This document shows positions 1 through 11,130 of a stretch of 19,881 nt of DNA, piece by piece. The position numbers were made by a program, and so were the translations under genes. A model generated the notes under the pieces. That model worked only from the letters and a program-made list of their open reading frames with translations, was not told where the DNA came from and made no database searches. How positions within the stretch are numbered: the first letter of the stretch is position 1; every line of letters starts with the position of its first letter. Source of the DNA: Coriolopsis trogii (Eukaryota > Basidiomycota > Agaricomycetes > Polyporales > Polyporaceae); NCBI GenBank assembly GCA_020543525.1, contig JAHYIO010000032.1:1-19881 (forward strand), written 5' to 3'.

Positions 1-1536
1 GGAGAAGACGGTCACTTGACCGTTAGTCTCGACAATCTCCGACACCTTTCCCTGAAGGGCACGACCGCGACCATCGGAGGAGGGAACCGTCTGGGCGACG
101 TCGCTCTCTACCTCTGGAATCATGGTAGGTACACAGACGACGTTCAGGACGCAAGGCGCTTGCGTTTTCACCCGTGATCGCCTCTCATCTCACATCAAGC
201 TGTCTAATCCTGTTCGATTTGACAGGCAAACGGGCTCTCGCACATGGTACCTGTCCGTATGTCGGCATCGGTGGTCACGCTGGCCAGGGCGGATTCGGCC
301 TGGCGTCGCGTCAATGGGGTCTCCTCGCCGACCAGGTCACCTCCATCGAGATCGTGTCCGCAGATGGCGCTATCCGTACTGCAAGCAGCAGCAAGAACTC
401 GGACCTCTTCTGGGCTGTGATGGGCGCCGGCTCGAGCTTTGGCATCATCACGTCCTTCACGGCCGAGACACACGCCGCAGTCGACGCGGTCGCGTTCTCG
501 TATACGTTTGCCAACTTTGGCCCGACAGAGGCGAGCAAGGGCCTGCAGGCGTGGCAGAAGTTCGCGAACGACCCTGCGAACCCGCTCGATCCCAAGCTCG
601 GCCTCCAAGCGCACATCAACCCTGGTAATAGTCCGACCGGCGTCGTCTTTGCGGTCAGCGGTGTATACTGTGGGTATTCCCGGACTCTGTACGGTACGCA
701 TGGACAGGTCTGACGCATGACGTGACAGATGGAGTTGATGAGGCGAAAGTCGAGTCGAGCCTGGCGCCTCTCATCAAGCAGCTGGGCAGCCGACCGCGCG
801 ATGTCCATGCAGCACCAGGATTGGATCACGAACGTCCTCTATCTTGCTGGTACCCAGGGCCTCAACAGCTTGAACACGACGCTCGCGCCCGACTCGCACG
901 ACACGTTCTACGCGACTTCTACGTTTGTCAGCCAGAAGGACATACTCAAGGCGCCGTCAACGGATGCGTTGATGAAGTACTTCTACAGCACGGGTGCGAA
1001 AAGCAAAGTTCAGTGGTTCATCATCTTGTACGTCGTGTTTCTCACCGCGGCGGAGAGCATCATGCTGATGGAATCTCGTAGCGACTTGTGGGGCGGAGGT
1101 GATTCGGCCATCTCCAAGCGTCCGGCTGACTTCAACTCGTTCGATGCCCGTGACGCGCTCTATTCGATCCAGTAAGTCCTTCTGCCCGTGCCATCGTTGT
1201 GTGCCTCACTCATGGATTCGGAACGAAGGTACTACGGTACGATCCCCTCCGGTGTGTCGGATGCCGACGGCATCAAATTCATCCAAGGTATGAAGGCGGC
1301 TGTTGAGAAGAACCAACCCAAGACGACCTTCAAGGAGTATCGTACGTTCTATGCATCTGCCATGCCTCGGATTGAGCGGGTGCTAATGGCGTCATTGTAT
1401 AGCGAATTACATTGACAGCACCTACAGCGCGGCAGTCGCCCACAAGAGGTATTACCCGTCCCATACTGCGCGCCTCACCGCTATCAAGGACAAGTACGAT
1501 CCGAAACGCGTCATTCACCATCCCCAGGACTTTTGA
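1..1536 (+). CDS. BBE-like FAD-linked oxidase (AA7-type), 5'-partial, probable frameshift
   Basis: This is the C-terminal three quarters of a secreted flavin oxidase of the berberine-bridge/glucooligosaccharide-oxidase family, which oxidises sugars or alcohols and passes electrons to O2. Exons I can place: 1-124, 226-669, 729-1027, 1082-1171, 1229-1341 and 1403-1536. The FAD-domain motif HGTCPYVGIGGHAGQGGFG holds the Cys (residue 51 of the visible part) that forms the 6-S-cysteinyl FAD bond in this family; the partner His exon lies left of the window. The C-terminus carries a BBE-type tail ending in HPQDF. All visible introns sit where those of the downstream paralogue do. Exon 3 changes frame: YGVDEAKVESSLAPLIKQLG reads in one frame and MSMQHQDWI in the next, with one surplus base at about 797-800. 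Exon lengths sum to one base more than whole codons, against in-frame closure in the paralogue. It is either a recent pseudogene or a consensus error. Confidence 0.85.
797..801 (+). other. Putative +1 frameshift in the first BBE-like oxidase
   Basis: Reading from the exon start at 729 gives a good match to the downstream paralogue up to QLGSRPR. After the CGCG at 797-800, the match continues only if one base is skipped (MSMQHQDWI, against the paralogue's IYMKNQNWI). The number of residues between QLG and the aligned M is then the same in both genes. A different intron acceptor does not repair this, because both halves of the same exon match. Confidence 0.75.
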
Positions 1537-2047
1537 GTGTGCACGGAGGGCAGGACACTAGCAACCTGGTCCCCGGCTTGCTTATTCTTGATCTTCCCCG
1601 ACTCTGTTGCCGCGGACTCATGGACGTGGTTGTCACAGGACTTGGTTTGTTCATCACGCTAGGACTCGATTACGCTACCGGTGTCGACAGCCGCTCGCAT
1701 GCTCAATGGCAGTTGTTGTGACCCCGTCAGGACAACGGGGGTTGAGACAGAGTCTGCTGATGTGCTCCACTGACTTCGACGTGTCCAGACCTAGGAGAAG
1801 TAGTGAATCAGAGAGAGAAGCGATCCGGGGCCTATCAATTTGGCAGGGAATCTCCCCGCTGTGGTCGCCCTATCGCGCAGCGTTGAGTCGTCTGTCGCGC
1901 GAATCAACATCGTGACCTCGGATCGCACTCTGGGCCCGAGAGCCTAGTAGCGTGGTTGGGGAGTCCTTGAGCGCTCCGTTGCACATATAAGGCAAAGTGC
2001 CCTTGGTTCTCAACTTGCCTGGCCAGTCGAACCCAACAGCGTCCATC
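1537..2047. other. Intergenic region between the tandem oxidase genes
   Basis: No convincing coding frame was seen. It should hold the 3' UTR of the first oxidase gene and the promoter of the second. The only clear element is the TATA-like site listed separately. Confidence 0.6.
1985..1990 (+). promoter_or_regulatory. TATA-like core promoter of the second oxidase gene
   Basis: The sequence CACATATAAGG places ATATAA about 60 bp before the ATG at 2,048. That spacing suits a fungal TATA box with a short 5' UTR. The call rests on sequence and spacing only. Confidence 0.5.
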
Positions 2048-4107
2048 ATGCGCACCACCGCTGTCTTTGCTGCCCTCATCAGTGTCTTCACCGCCTTTCC
2101 GCACGCTCTCGCCGGATGGACCGATGCGGCGTTTGAACAGACACACCTCAGGGCAGCGCCGCCGCCGGTCGACGACCCGTTCATCAAGTGTTTGAAGGTT
2201 GCCGGTCTCGATCCTGTCGCCCGGAATAGTTCTTCCTACGCCGCCAGCCTTTCTGGCTCTTTCAATTCCCGGTATGTCCTTTGCGTTGATGGATTCATGG
2301 CTTGAAGACGGCATGAGCACACTCGGACTGATCACAATGATCCCACTGACAGACTTCCCTGGAGGCCCCTCGCCATCGTCTTCCCGAGCGATGCGAATGG
2401 TGTGGCCAACGCGGTGCAATGCGGAGCTGCCCACAAGGTCAAGGTGAACGCTCTCTGTGGAGGTCACTCATGTTAGGGGGCTCTTCTATCAATGTTTCCT
2501 TCTCTGATACCTGTCATTTGTGCCCAGACTCGGCGTTTGGCCTCGGAGGTGAGGATGGCCATTTGACGGTCAGTCTCGAGAACCTCCGGAATCTGTCCAT
2601 GGCAGGTACAACTGCGACTATTGGTGGAGGGAACCGTCTTGGGGACGTTGCCCTTTACCTCTGGAACCACGGTGAGTGTCCGGCGGTTTGATGCTCTCAT
2701 ACCATGCATCCGACGTACCAATTTTGTCTTCTTCAGGCCGACGAGCTCTCGCCCATGGTACCTGCCCGTACGTCGGTATTGGTGGCCACGCTGGCCAGGG
2801 TGGCTTTGGCCTCGCGTCGCGTCTATGGGGACTTCTCTCCGACCAGATCAGCTCCATCGAGATCGTCATTGCCAACGGCACTATCCTGACCGCCAGTGCT
2901 CACCAGAACCCGGATCTCTTTTGGGCCGCCATGGGTGCCGGCTCGAGCTTTGGAATCATCACGTCCTTCAGGGCCCGGACCCATCCGGCCATGGACTCCG
3001 TGGCTTTCGCATACACCTTCACTGGTTTCAGCGCGGACGAGTCGAGCAAGGGTCTCCAGGCATGGCAGACGTTTGTCAGCAATCGTACTCCGGATGGCGC
3101 CCTCGACCCCGAACTCGGCCTTCAACTTCACATCCATCCAGCTGATGACTCCCGCCCAGCCGGTGTCGTCTTCTCTCTCACCGGTCAATACTGTGAGTGC
3201 CACTTCTGCCCACTCTGTGGTCGATGATCATTCAATAAACTGTGACACTGGACGTTCTAGACGGCGTCGACAACGCAACAGTGGACACTACAATGGCCCC
3301 TCTAATTCAACAGCTCGGCAAACCGTCCTCGATTTACATGAAAAATCAGAATTGGATCGAGAGCGTGCTCTACCTGTCTGGGACTGGCAGCACGGATATC
3401 AACAGCTTGAATACCACGCAAAAACCCGACAAGCAGAACAGATTCTTTGCAACGTCAACATTCGTCAGCCAGAACGACGTCCTCCGTATGCCGTCAACAC
3501 AAGCTCTTATGAATCATTTGTACGGCTCAGACGCTGGAAGAAGTCCAGTCCCGTGGTTCATGATCTTGTACGTGAATAGTTCATGCAACGTTACTCGCAA
3601 CTTGTACAGCGCACCATTATAACATTGATCACGACAGCGAACTGTACGGGGGACCGCTTTCTTTCATCTCTACTCGTGGGACGGATTATAACTCGTTCAA
3701 TGCGCGTGACGCGCTCTATTCGATCAAGTGAGTCTTTGTTGCCCTATTTCCCGTTGGAGAACCCATCCATGATTATGCATTCATGATTCAAGGTACTACG
3801 GATCGATTCCCCCGGCGTCGAATGTCTCCGATGCCGACACCATTCAGTTCATCCAAGGCATGAAGGATGCTATCGAGCGAAATCAGAATCAGACAACCTT
3901 CAAGGAGTACGGTGCGTCAGTTTCATCCTCCATTGTTCGGAACTGCTCATTGATGTGACACGTGCTACTGCAGTGAACTACATCGATAGCACCTATACAC
4001 CGGGCGAAGCACACCAGAAGTACTATCCAACCCATACCGAACGTCTGACCGCAATCAAGCAGAAGTACGATCCCCACCGTGTCATCCACCATCCTCAGGA
4101 TTTTTGA
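2048..4107 (+). CDS. Secreted BBE-like FAD-linked oxidase (AA7, glucooligosaccharide-oxidase type)
   Basis: Eight exons (2048-2271, 2353-2471, 2528-2671, 2737-3192, 3261-3567, 3638-3727, 3793-3911, 3974-4107) join in frame to 530 aa, normal for this family. Residues 1-22 form a signal peptide (MRTTAVFAALISVF... ending ALA), so the product is probably extracellular. The PCMH-type FAD domain follows: GGHSYSAFGLGG gives His113 and HGTCPYVGIGGH gives Cys172. This pair (59 residues apart, as in known bicovalent oxidases) predicts FAD held by both 8-alpha-histidyl and 6-S-cysteinyl bonds. LFWAAMGAGSSFGIITSF is the usual second FAD-domain motif, and the BBE domain closes the protein (YYPTHTERL... 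HHPQDF). N-x-S/T sequons fit secretion. The substrate is not evident; oligosaccharides or sugars are most likely. It is the intact paralogue of the upstream gene, with conserved intron positions, so the pair arose by tandem duplication. A TATA-like site lies about 60 bp upstream of the ATG. Confidence 0.93.
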
Positions 4108-5176
4108 GCGGCTCTGCGATTTCTGTCACGGACGTTCATGTGCGAACCGTAGTGGACAGTTTCTGGATGCAGAAAGAACTTCTCAGCGCCGTCCCACTCC
4201 CCCAAGTTGTACTGGCTGATCTCTCGATATCTTTCCTCCCTTGGCCATATTACGGACTTCTTACGGATGCGGCACTCTGAATGTACGTGATGCCAGATTC
4301 TGTGCGACTCGGACCTCGGACCAAACTGAGGACTTGTTCCATAGTCACTCCGAGTCTCAAATTCATCCGTCCAGACAGTCTGAGTCTTCTATGTTGTGAC
4401 CCGCAGAGCGGCGATGCCACAAAACGAAGGTGATCTGAAATCTGATCAGCAATTCGCATTACTGACATTACTCACTGCCAGTATCTTTTGCGATTGATCC
4501 AAGTGTGCTCTGTTCTCAGTGTCGTCTTGCCCTTCTCCTCCTTCATGTCCGAGCAACCCTCGCAGCTGAGACTGGGCCCGTTAGACTCTTCGAACAAGTC
4601 CGCCTTGAGATGGGCATTGGGGCGCAGACACGGCCCTTCACAACCACTTCTCAATGTAGACTGCAGTGCACGCGGCCGCATGGTGTTAAGCGCATAACGA
4701 TAGTGAGTGCTCTCGCGAGAGATTGAATTTCCGCATCTCACTTATGTGTCTAGTGTGTGAGGCTATGTCAGCTCTCTCAATGGCTTACACAGCAGAGCGT
4801 CACCAAGTGCTTACTCACGCATACTAGAATGAAATTGATCTACATTGGTTGCTCGTTCAATTCAGCATGCAAGCGATCGCAGGATTTTCATATTTCCCAT
4901 TTTACTCAGCACCATGGTCGTCCGCCTCCCTCAACAGAGCAGACTTTCTCATGCCCTCCACGCTTTCTCATGTTGCGATCGGGAATCCTCGAGCGGCATT
5001 CACGTAACGTCGACCTCGCTCCGGTCAGGTCGCGAATCGAGAAGCCTTGGATCACGCTTGGACAAACGCATAAGAGAGGCTGTCCGGCGACGCGACTGCC
5101 TCCATACTTGCATTCATCCCCGTTCCACCCGTCGCCGATCAAGGAGCAACTGGACAGCCCCGACTCAACCTCAGCT
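4108..5176. other. Intergenic, no gene recognised
   Basis: About 1.07 kb between the oxidase and old yellow enzyme genes. Short open frames occur on both strands, but none shows a family motif, a plausible splice pattern or a protein-like composition. The last ~150 bp before 5,177 are C-rich, as in many basidiomycete 5' leaders. Confidence 0.55.
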
Positions 5177-6693
5177 ATGTCCTCTACTGTACTAGTCAAC
5201 GCGCCAGCACCCAACGTCTCGTACTACGTACCGCGCCAGTACCCCCCTGCGGGTACGGCCTTGCCCTCCGAGGAGCAGCCTGACCTGAAGTCGGTCCCGT
5301 CTCTTTTCCGACCTATCAAGATACGTGGTGTCGAGTTCCCCAACCGTTTGTGGGTGAGTAAAGTCTCTTGACTCGTCGTGTACTTGTTCTCCCAATCTCA
5401 CTGGCCGCCTTTGCACCACGCAGCTCGCACCATTGTGCCAATACTCGGCCGAGAACGGCGTCATCTCGCCCTGGCAGTTCGCTCATCGTACGTCGCCCGC
5501 GGCCCGCGTACTCACAGTCTGGCAGACACTCACTGCGACGTTCGCTTTCAGTCGGGGGCATCCTCACCCGGGCCCCGGTCTCTCCATCGTAGAAGCAACG
5601 GCCGTCCTGCCTGAAGGACGCATCACGCCCGAGGACGCCGGGATCTGGACGGACGAGCAGGCGAACGCGTGGGCCAACGTCGTCGAGTTCGCCCACTCCC
5701 AGAACCAAAAGATCGCCATCCAGCTCGCCCACGCCGGCCGGAAGGCCTCCACCCTTGCGCCCTTCGTCCACGGGGGCAGGCTCGCGGACGCGATCGAGGG
5801 CGGGTGGCCGGACGAGATCTACGGCCCGAGCCCCGTCGCGCACACCGAGGCGTACGGCGTGCCGAAGCAGCTCACCACGCAGGGCATCCGCCGGGTCGTG
5901 AAAGCCTTCGTGGACGCTGCCAAGCGGTCCGTCAAGGCGGGCTTTGACGTGATTGAGATTCACGGCGCGCACGGGTTCTTGATCAGCTCCTTCATGAGCC
6001 CCATCGCGAACAAACGGACGGACGAGTACGGGGGGTCGTTCGATAACCGGATCAGGCTTCTCATCGAAGTCGTCGAGGGCGTGCGTGCGGTGATACCGCC
6101 GACGATGCCTCTCCTGGTCCGGTAGGTGCTGTGGTCCTGTGATTCGACAAGTTGCAAGCGTTGACATGACCGACAACGACACTGTAGCATCTCTGCCACT
6201 GACGGCGTCGAACAACTGCTGCCGGACGAACCGTCCTGGCGCCTGGAGGACTCTTGCAAGCTCGCGGGGATCCTCGCCGAGCACGGCGTCGACCTCATCG
6301 ACGTCTCCGCGGGTGGCAACCATCCCGCGGCGCAGTTCTTCAAGAGCGGGCCAGGGTACCAAGTGCCGCTCTCCGAGGCCATCAAGAAGGCCGTCGGGGA
6401 CAAGGTCCTCGTCTCGGCCGTCGGGAGCCTCCACGACGGCAAGTTCGCCCAGAGCGTCCTCGACGAGGTTCGTCGCGATTCGCTCACTTGATCACCGAGG
6501 CGCGTCGCGCTCATAATGGTTTGTGCACCAGGGCCGCGCGGATATCATCCTGAACGGGCGCATGTTCCAGAAGAACCCCGGGCTGGTGTGGAAGATGGCC
6601 GACGACCTTGGAGTCCAGCTGCGCCATTCGAGCCAGATAGCCTGGGGGTTCGCTGGCCGGGCGAAGCCAGCTCAGGCTGAGAAGAAGCAGTGA
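5177..6693 (+). CDS. Old yellow enzyme, YqjM-type NADH:flavin oxidoreductase (probable one-base frameshift)
   Basis: An FMN-dependent ene-reductase that would reduce activated C=C bonds with NAD(P)H, probably cytosolic. Exons: 5177-5353, 5424-5487, 5552-6121, 6188-6467 and 6532-6693. They give about 417 aa if one missing base near 5,571 is allowed for. The TIM-barrel motifs run in order: FRPIKIRGVEFPNRLW, LAPLCQYS (Cys64 and Tyr66, the flavin-site Cys/Tyr of the YqjM class), QLAHAGRKAS, HGAHGFLISSFMSP (His218/His221, substrate anion site), RTDEYGGSFDNR, DVSAGGNHP and ILNGRMFQKNPGL. The position after HGAHG is Phe, where YqjM has the Tyr proposed as proton donor. The ATG at 5,177 was chosen because homology begins just after it; the open frame upstream has no family similarity. 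Frame loss: HLGGILTRGPGLSIVEA spans two frames joined at CCCGGGCCCC. A weaker 60-nt intron (donor GTCGCC at 5,492) would keep the frame but destroys the conserved LGG...TRG segment. Confidence 0.88.
5569..5574 (+). other. Putative -1 frameshift in the old yellow enzyme gene
   Basis: After splicing at the strong GTACGT donor (5,488) and TTTCAG acceptor (5,551), the exon reads LGGILTR in one frame, then needs one extra G to continue as GPGLSIVEATAVL. The sequence has CCCGGGCCCC where CCCGGGGCCCC would restore the family sequence. A lost G in a short homopolymer is a common sequencing error, but a real mutation fits equally well. Confidence 0.65.
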
Positions 6694-7711
6694 GTCGGAA
6701 GCTCGGAAGTCTCGGTACAGATTGTCGTCGTTTAGATAGAGTGTGGTCGCGACATGCATCATATCGAGATCTTGCCACGACCTTGATGGGGTTCGCAGCC
6801 TTGCGGACTTGCGACCATTCGCGCTTCGCCTTGTTTCTTCGTATGACACAGAGGCCCTATGCGAACATGGGCCGTACCGCCAGCTGCGTCAGTCTCCATC
6901 GCTTGTGATCCGTCACCATGAAGGGCAGCACTCGCTCCACATATACTACGGCCGGCGGGACGAATATATTCCAACCGTACATACAACACACTCCAATCGC
7001 ATCTATCTACGACGCAACACCGTCATTCGGGAGGGGGATGAAAGAAGATGAACGGTCTGATATTCGGAGACTGGATTCAACGGGGAGGGGACCGGGTCGG
7101 GAGTGAAGAAGGAAGACGAGAGGATATTCCATAACACACGATATACAGAAGCAGACCGCGTCCCGGTCGAGGACGCAATAAGTAAAACAAACAACGCTAG
7201 GCTGGGGGGTTGGATCAATCGTGAGAGGGGGGGGACGAGACGGATATTGTTATGGACTCCGGGTGGAGGCGAGAGCGGTGGGAAGAGACGGCAGAGCAAG
7301 CGGGAGATCATAGACGAGAGGAGTATACGGGGAGTGCCCTACGACACCCCATGCGTGGTTTTAGGATAACATGAGAGGCGAGTCGTACAACGTCGTGAAG
7401 ACATGAGGGAAAAACGAACCGTGGCGAGAGGGGAGAGGTGAGAGATTATCGGAGGATTCAGAGCTGGCGGTCGTTGGGTACCGGAGGGGAGGAAAAGGTG
7501 AGTGGGGAAGAAGAACGAGTCAGTCCGAGAACGACCCAGCGTCCTACGATCCACAATCACTGTCGGCACCCAAACCTAGATAACAATACGTGACAACCGC
7601 AGCCAAGACACATCGCCGAAATAGACAGACGACGGTAGTGGCGGAGACGGGCGAGACGAGCGGGACAATGAGTCGATATCGGGAGGGCAGGTGAGGCGGT
7701 CCGAAGCCTGC
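6694..7711. other. Convergent intergenic region, purine-rich on the plus strand
   Basis: The tail-to-tail space between the old yellow enzyme (+) and aminopeptidase (-) genes; it must contain both 3' UTRs. Roughly 7,025-7,540 is strongly G/A-rich on the plus strand with several G-runs. No coding region or RNA gene was recognised. Confidence 0.55.
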
Positions 7712-10700
7712 TCAATCCCATTCGATGATCATGCCGCCGGGTCCAGCGGCAGCCATGCCGATGCCCCGCTCGGCCTCCCTGCGAAGGTACTTGAGAGCGC
7801 GCTTGTCGTTCTTCAAGTACGGTTCGAGAATCTCCAGGCATCTCCGGTTGTGGTCCTATCGGAGAGCTGTGAGCAACTGACCACACGGCGACACACGGAG
7901 CAGGACGACGTACCTTGAGCCATTGCCGCTCCTCCTTGGACAGCATGAGGTCCTTGACCATCTTCGTCTGTATAGGTACACAAGTGAGCCGCTCGAATCC
8001 GAGCCAATTGACGCCACCGAATTGGCCCTTCGTCTGAGACGATCGTCAGTGGTGTTCGAGAGCGTTCGAGATGTCCGTGTCTCACCTGGACCTTCCTGAC
8101 GGCGAGTGCAGATTCAATACGCATGCCCCACTTGCCCGGTTTGTCTGGCATCCCGTCAGCTGTCTTCTCGGCCAATCGCAGTAGGGGGGGTGGACTCACA
8201 GAATCCAGGCTCGTTCGTGAGCACGTGTCCCGGGACGAGGACCGTATCGGACGAGAACGATTGGGGGCCCTCGTGAACGTTGAGGAAGGAGCCAAAGCCA
8301 TGTCCGGTGCCATGCTGTTCACGCTGTGAGCTTTCGGAGCTCGACATACGAGCTTGAGGGACATACCAGGTAGTTCAGGCCGTCTTGCCAGAGCGCCCTG
8401 CGTGCCAGCACGTCAAGCTTGGCACCAGACGTGCCCTCTGGGAAAATGGCGGTGTCAATAGCGATCTGGACGATAAACGGTTCTTATCAGCACCCGGCCT
8501 GCACACATGGGAGAGGAAAAGCACGTACGTGGCCTTGGAGCACACGCGTGAACGCCTCGCACTGCTCTGGTGTGGGTCGCCCGAAGTGGACGGTCCGCGT
8601 CGTGTCGCAGGTGCCGTCCCGGTACTGGCCTCCCGAATCGCTGAGAGTAGGACACACGACGGAGATGAGATGCCGTGATCAGGAGACGAACGGGAACGGG
8701 TTACTCACTTCAGATAGGGTGTGTCCCGGTCAATCATGCGCGCGGTCGCCTTGTGCGGCACATAGTGAGGCAGTGCTAGAACGCAGGCGGCCCAGTTAGG
8801 CGCATTCAAGGTTGAGGCTGCGAGGTGCGTACCAGCGTTAGGGCCGCTCGCCGAGATGTTCTCGTATGCGAGACCCATGTAGTGTTCGTTCTTCCGGCGG
8901 TACTCCGTCAGCCGCCATGCGGCCTCGTATTCGGTGATGTCGTAGCCCTGCGATATCTTCTGGTCGAGCCAGGCGAGCCAGCGCACGTATGCCGCGCCGT
9001 CCCGACGGTACGCTTTGCGGAGCCCGGCAATCTCAACCTCGCTCTTGACAGCCTTCATCTCCTCGACATAGGAAGGCAAGACGGTGTACCGGAAGCTTGT
9101 CATCATGAGACAGATCGCGTAGGACGTCTGGGGCGAGATGATGACCTGTGGCTAGAGGTGAGACGCGTGGGGCAGAGAGAGGTGCGGGAGATGCTGCCTT
9201 ACATTGCCTTCACCCCATTCCTTCCTGCGTAGGAACGTCCAGATGTCGTTGTATTCACGAACGTGCACGTTCAGCGCCATCAAGTATTCCTCTACTGCCT
9301 TTGTGACCTTTGCCGGCTCGATGAAGAGCGTGGCACTCTCGAGACCGACGAACAAATACGAGTGAAAGACGGGATTGAAGGGTATGTCGTCGCCGCGAAG
9401 GTTGAGCAGCCACGCTATGTGAAACGTCAGGCGAGAAGGGGTTCAACGATTCATGACGACGCACCGATACAGGCCAAGTTCGAGATGAGGGTTGCTACCT
9501 GCTTCTGCGATGGCTTCGGCTCCGCCTTGGAGTACGACGGCATGTTGGGACGCTGCGCCTCGATCCACTGCCTCAGCCTGGCGAGTTTCTCGCTCGCCTT
9601 GACGCCAGTAAAGTCGTGAGACTGGACGTAGATCGGCTCGCGGCTGCGCGCGGGCTTCTCTTTCCAGACGAGGTCGACGAGGTTCTGAGGGGGATAGAAC
9701 AGCCTCGAGTCCTTGGCCTTGAGTTCGTTGTTCAAGGCCGCGGCCTTCTCGTAGGAGATGAGGCGGGCATCGATGCCGATCTTGGAGTGGTCCGCGCGCT
9801 GGACGAGCCACTCTGTCCAGTCCTTGGGGTTTCCGGCGGCGCCGGCCTCGACGATGTTCCATTCGTGCAAATCGAGCTGATCTTTGGCTTGAAGCCAGTA
9901 GCGGGAGTCGGTGATGAGGTAGGCTGTCGTTTTGGACACGATGGCCTGCCCGGCAGACCCGGTGAAACTGTGGAAAGGTCAGAGGGAGGCGGATATGAAG
10001 AGAGGCGGTGGAGTCGTACCCAGAGATCCACTCGCGACGCTTGTCGTGGGCAGCAATGTACTCGGACCCATGAGCGTCTTCGCTGGGAATGACACTGTGC
10101 GGGAATAAGAAGGGCGGAGAGAAAGACGGGGAGAGAGTGACTGACTAGTAGTCGAGCTCATCTTTGCGCATGAAATCGCGAAGGGCACCGAGTCTGCTAC
10201 TGGTGTCGACGCGTTCGGCGATGGGGTCGTGGTCGCGGATCTTGCGGTCGAGGGCGGAGCCGACGAGGGTGGATGAGGATTCGGATGGGTAGAGGCCGGG
10301 GCGGGCGGCTGGGTTTGTGACGCTCCTACCTGTTCTGGCGGTATTCATGGTCGAGGTGGATCTGTAGGTGTCGGAGCGCTTGGGAGGTTGAGGAGGGGGC
10401 ACGTAGCGGATGGTGCCGCCATTGGTGGATTGAGAGCGAGGGCGGCGGAGGCTGGATTCGTAGTCGGCAGGGTCGACGGAGCGGGTAGATCGAGAGTGAT
10501 TGGTGACGGTTTGGGAACGGACGTCGTCGTAGACGGGGGGAGGAGTAGAGTTGTGAGACTGACCGGGATCTTTCTCGTTGAAGTCCTTGTTCTTATCCTT
10601 TCTCCCGAGGCCCCAGCCGTAGCCCCACTTCTTCGAGCCCTTGCGTGCGTCCTTTGGGGGGGTGGAGCCAGTGATGGTGTTGGACCGCTTGAGGACGACG

Positions 10701-10963
10701 CGCCCGGGAGTGACATCGCGAGCGGCGTCTGTGTACTCGGGGACGTTGAAGGACTCGGTCTCGGACGAGAACGTGAGCTTCTCGTCGTTGCGAGAGGTGA
10801 GGGTGGCAGTGGGGGAGTACTGCTCTGAGGCTAGACGGCCTATGCTGGAACGACTGGAGCCATAGTCCTCTGTGAGAGAGCGCTCCGAGTAGGTGAGCCT
10901 GCGGCGGGACTTGTTGCCGAAGAAAGGAAGACAGATCGGAGGAGGCGGGGGCGGGGGAGGCAT
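7712..10963 (-). CDS. Xaa-Pro aminopeptidase (aminopeptidase P, M24B) with long disordered N-terminal extension
   Basis: A metallopeptidase that releases the N-terminal residue before proline. Twelve exons (10963-10146, 10094-10020, 9967-9471, 9414-9203, 9145-8833, 8775-8709, 8640-8529, 8465-8367, 8314-8200, 8144-8086, 8033-7914, 7855-7712) join in frame to 876 aa. From about residue 255 it is a standard three-domain fungal/animal cytosolic APP of ~620 aa: [57 protein letters not shown], then the creatinase fold. Metal ligands are Asp662 (NDSGGQY), Asp673 (GTCDTTRT), His736 (HGTGHGFG), Glu766 (NEPGFY) and Glu780 (MRIES). Residues 1 to ~255 begin with eight prolines and are rich in Ser, Arg, Thr and Pro, with low-complexity character. 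The start at 10,963 is the least certain point; the frame stays open further upstream but runs into the C-terminal exons of another candidate gene. An internal start nearer 10,208 would give a conventional APP. Confidence 0.92.
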
Positions 10964-11130
10964 GGGGGGTGTCGCTGGGGGGATCAGATGGCGATCCGGA
11001 GCGAGGGAGGCGTAAGTAGCTGCTGCACACGAGGCAGCGACCGACGAGCGCGGCCAACTCTCACTCTGCCTGCCCTGAACTCCTGGGCGTCTCCCGCGCC
11101 GACATTGAAGATGACCGTTCTCGTCTTCTG
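10964..11130. other. Short spacer between two minus-strand genes
   Basis: It separates the probable stop codon of the unresolved minus-strand gene (11,131-11,133) from the first ATG of the aminopeptidase. It would hold the aminopeptidase promoter and 5' UTR if the 10,963 start is correct. No clear TATA box was seen. Confidence 0.35.

Noticed and set aside
4757..5176. In-frame upstream extension of the old yellow enzyme
   Set aside because: The extra residues show no similarity to the family, and the normal N-terminus begins at the ATG at 5,177.
5316..6434. A 372-codon open frame on the minus strand
   Set aside because: It lies antisense to the conserved old yellow enzyme exons and arises from their GC-rich codon use; no family motifs.
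7800..8020. Short GGTTCGAGAATC/CTCGAATCC pieces resembling a tRNA T-arm
   Set aside because: They lie in aminopeptidase exons and have no matching acceptor or anticodon stems.
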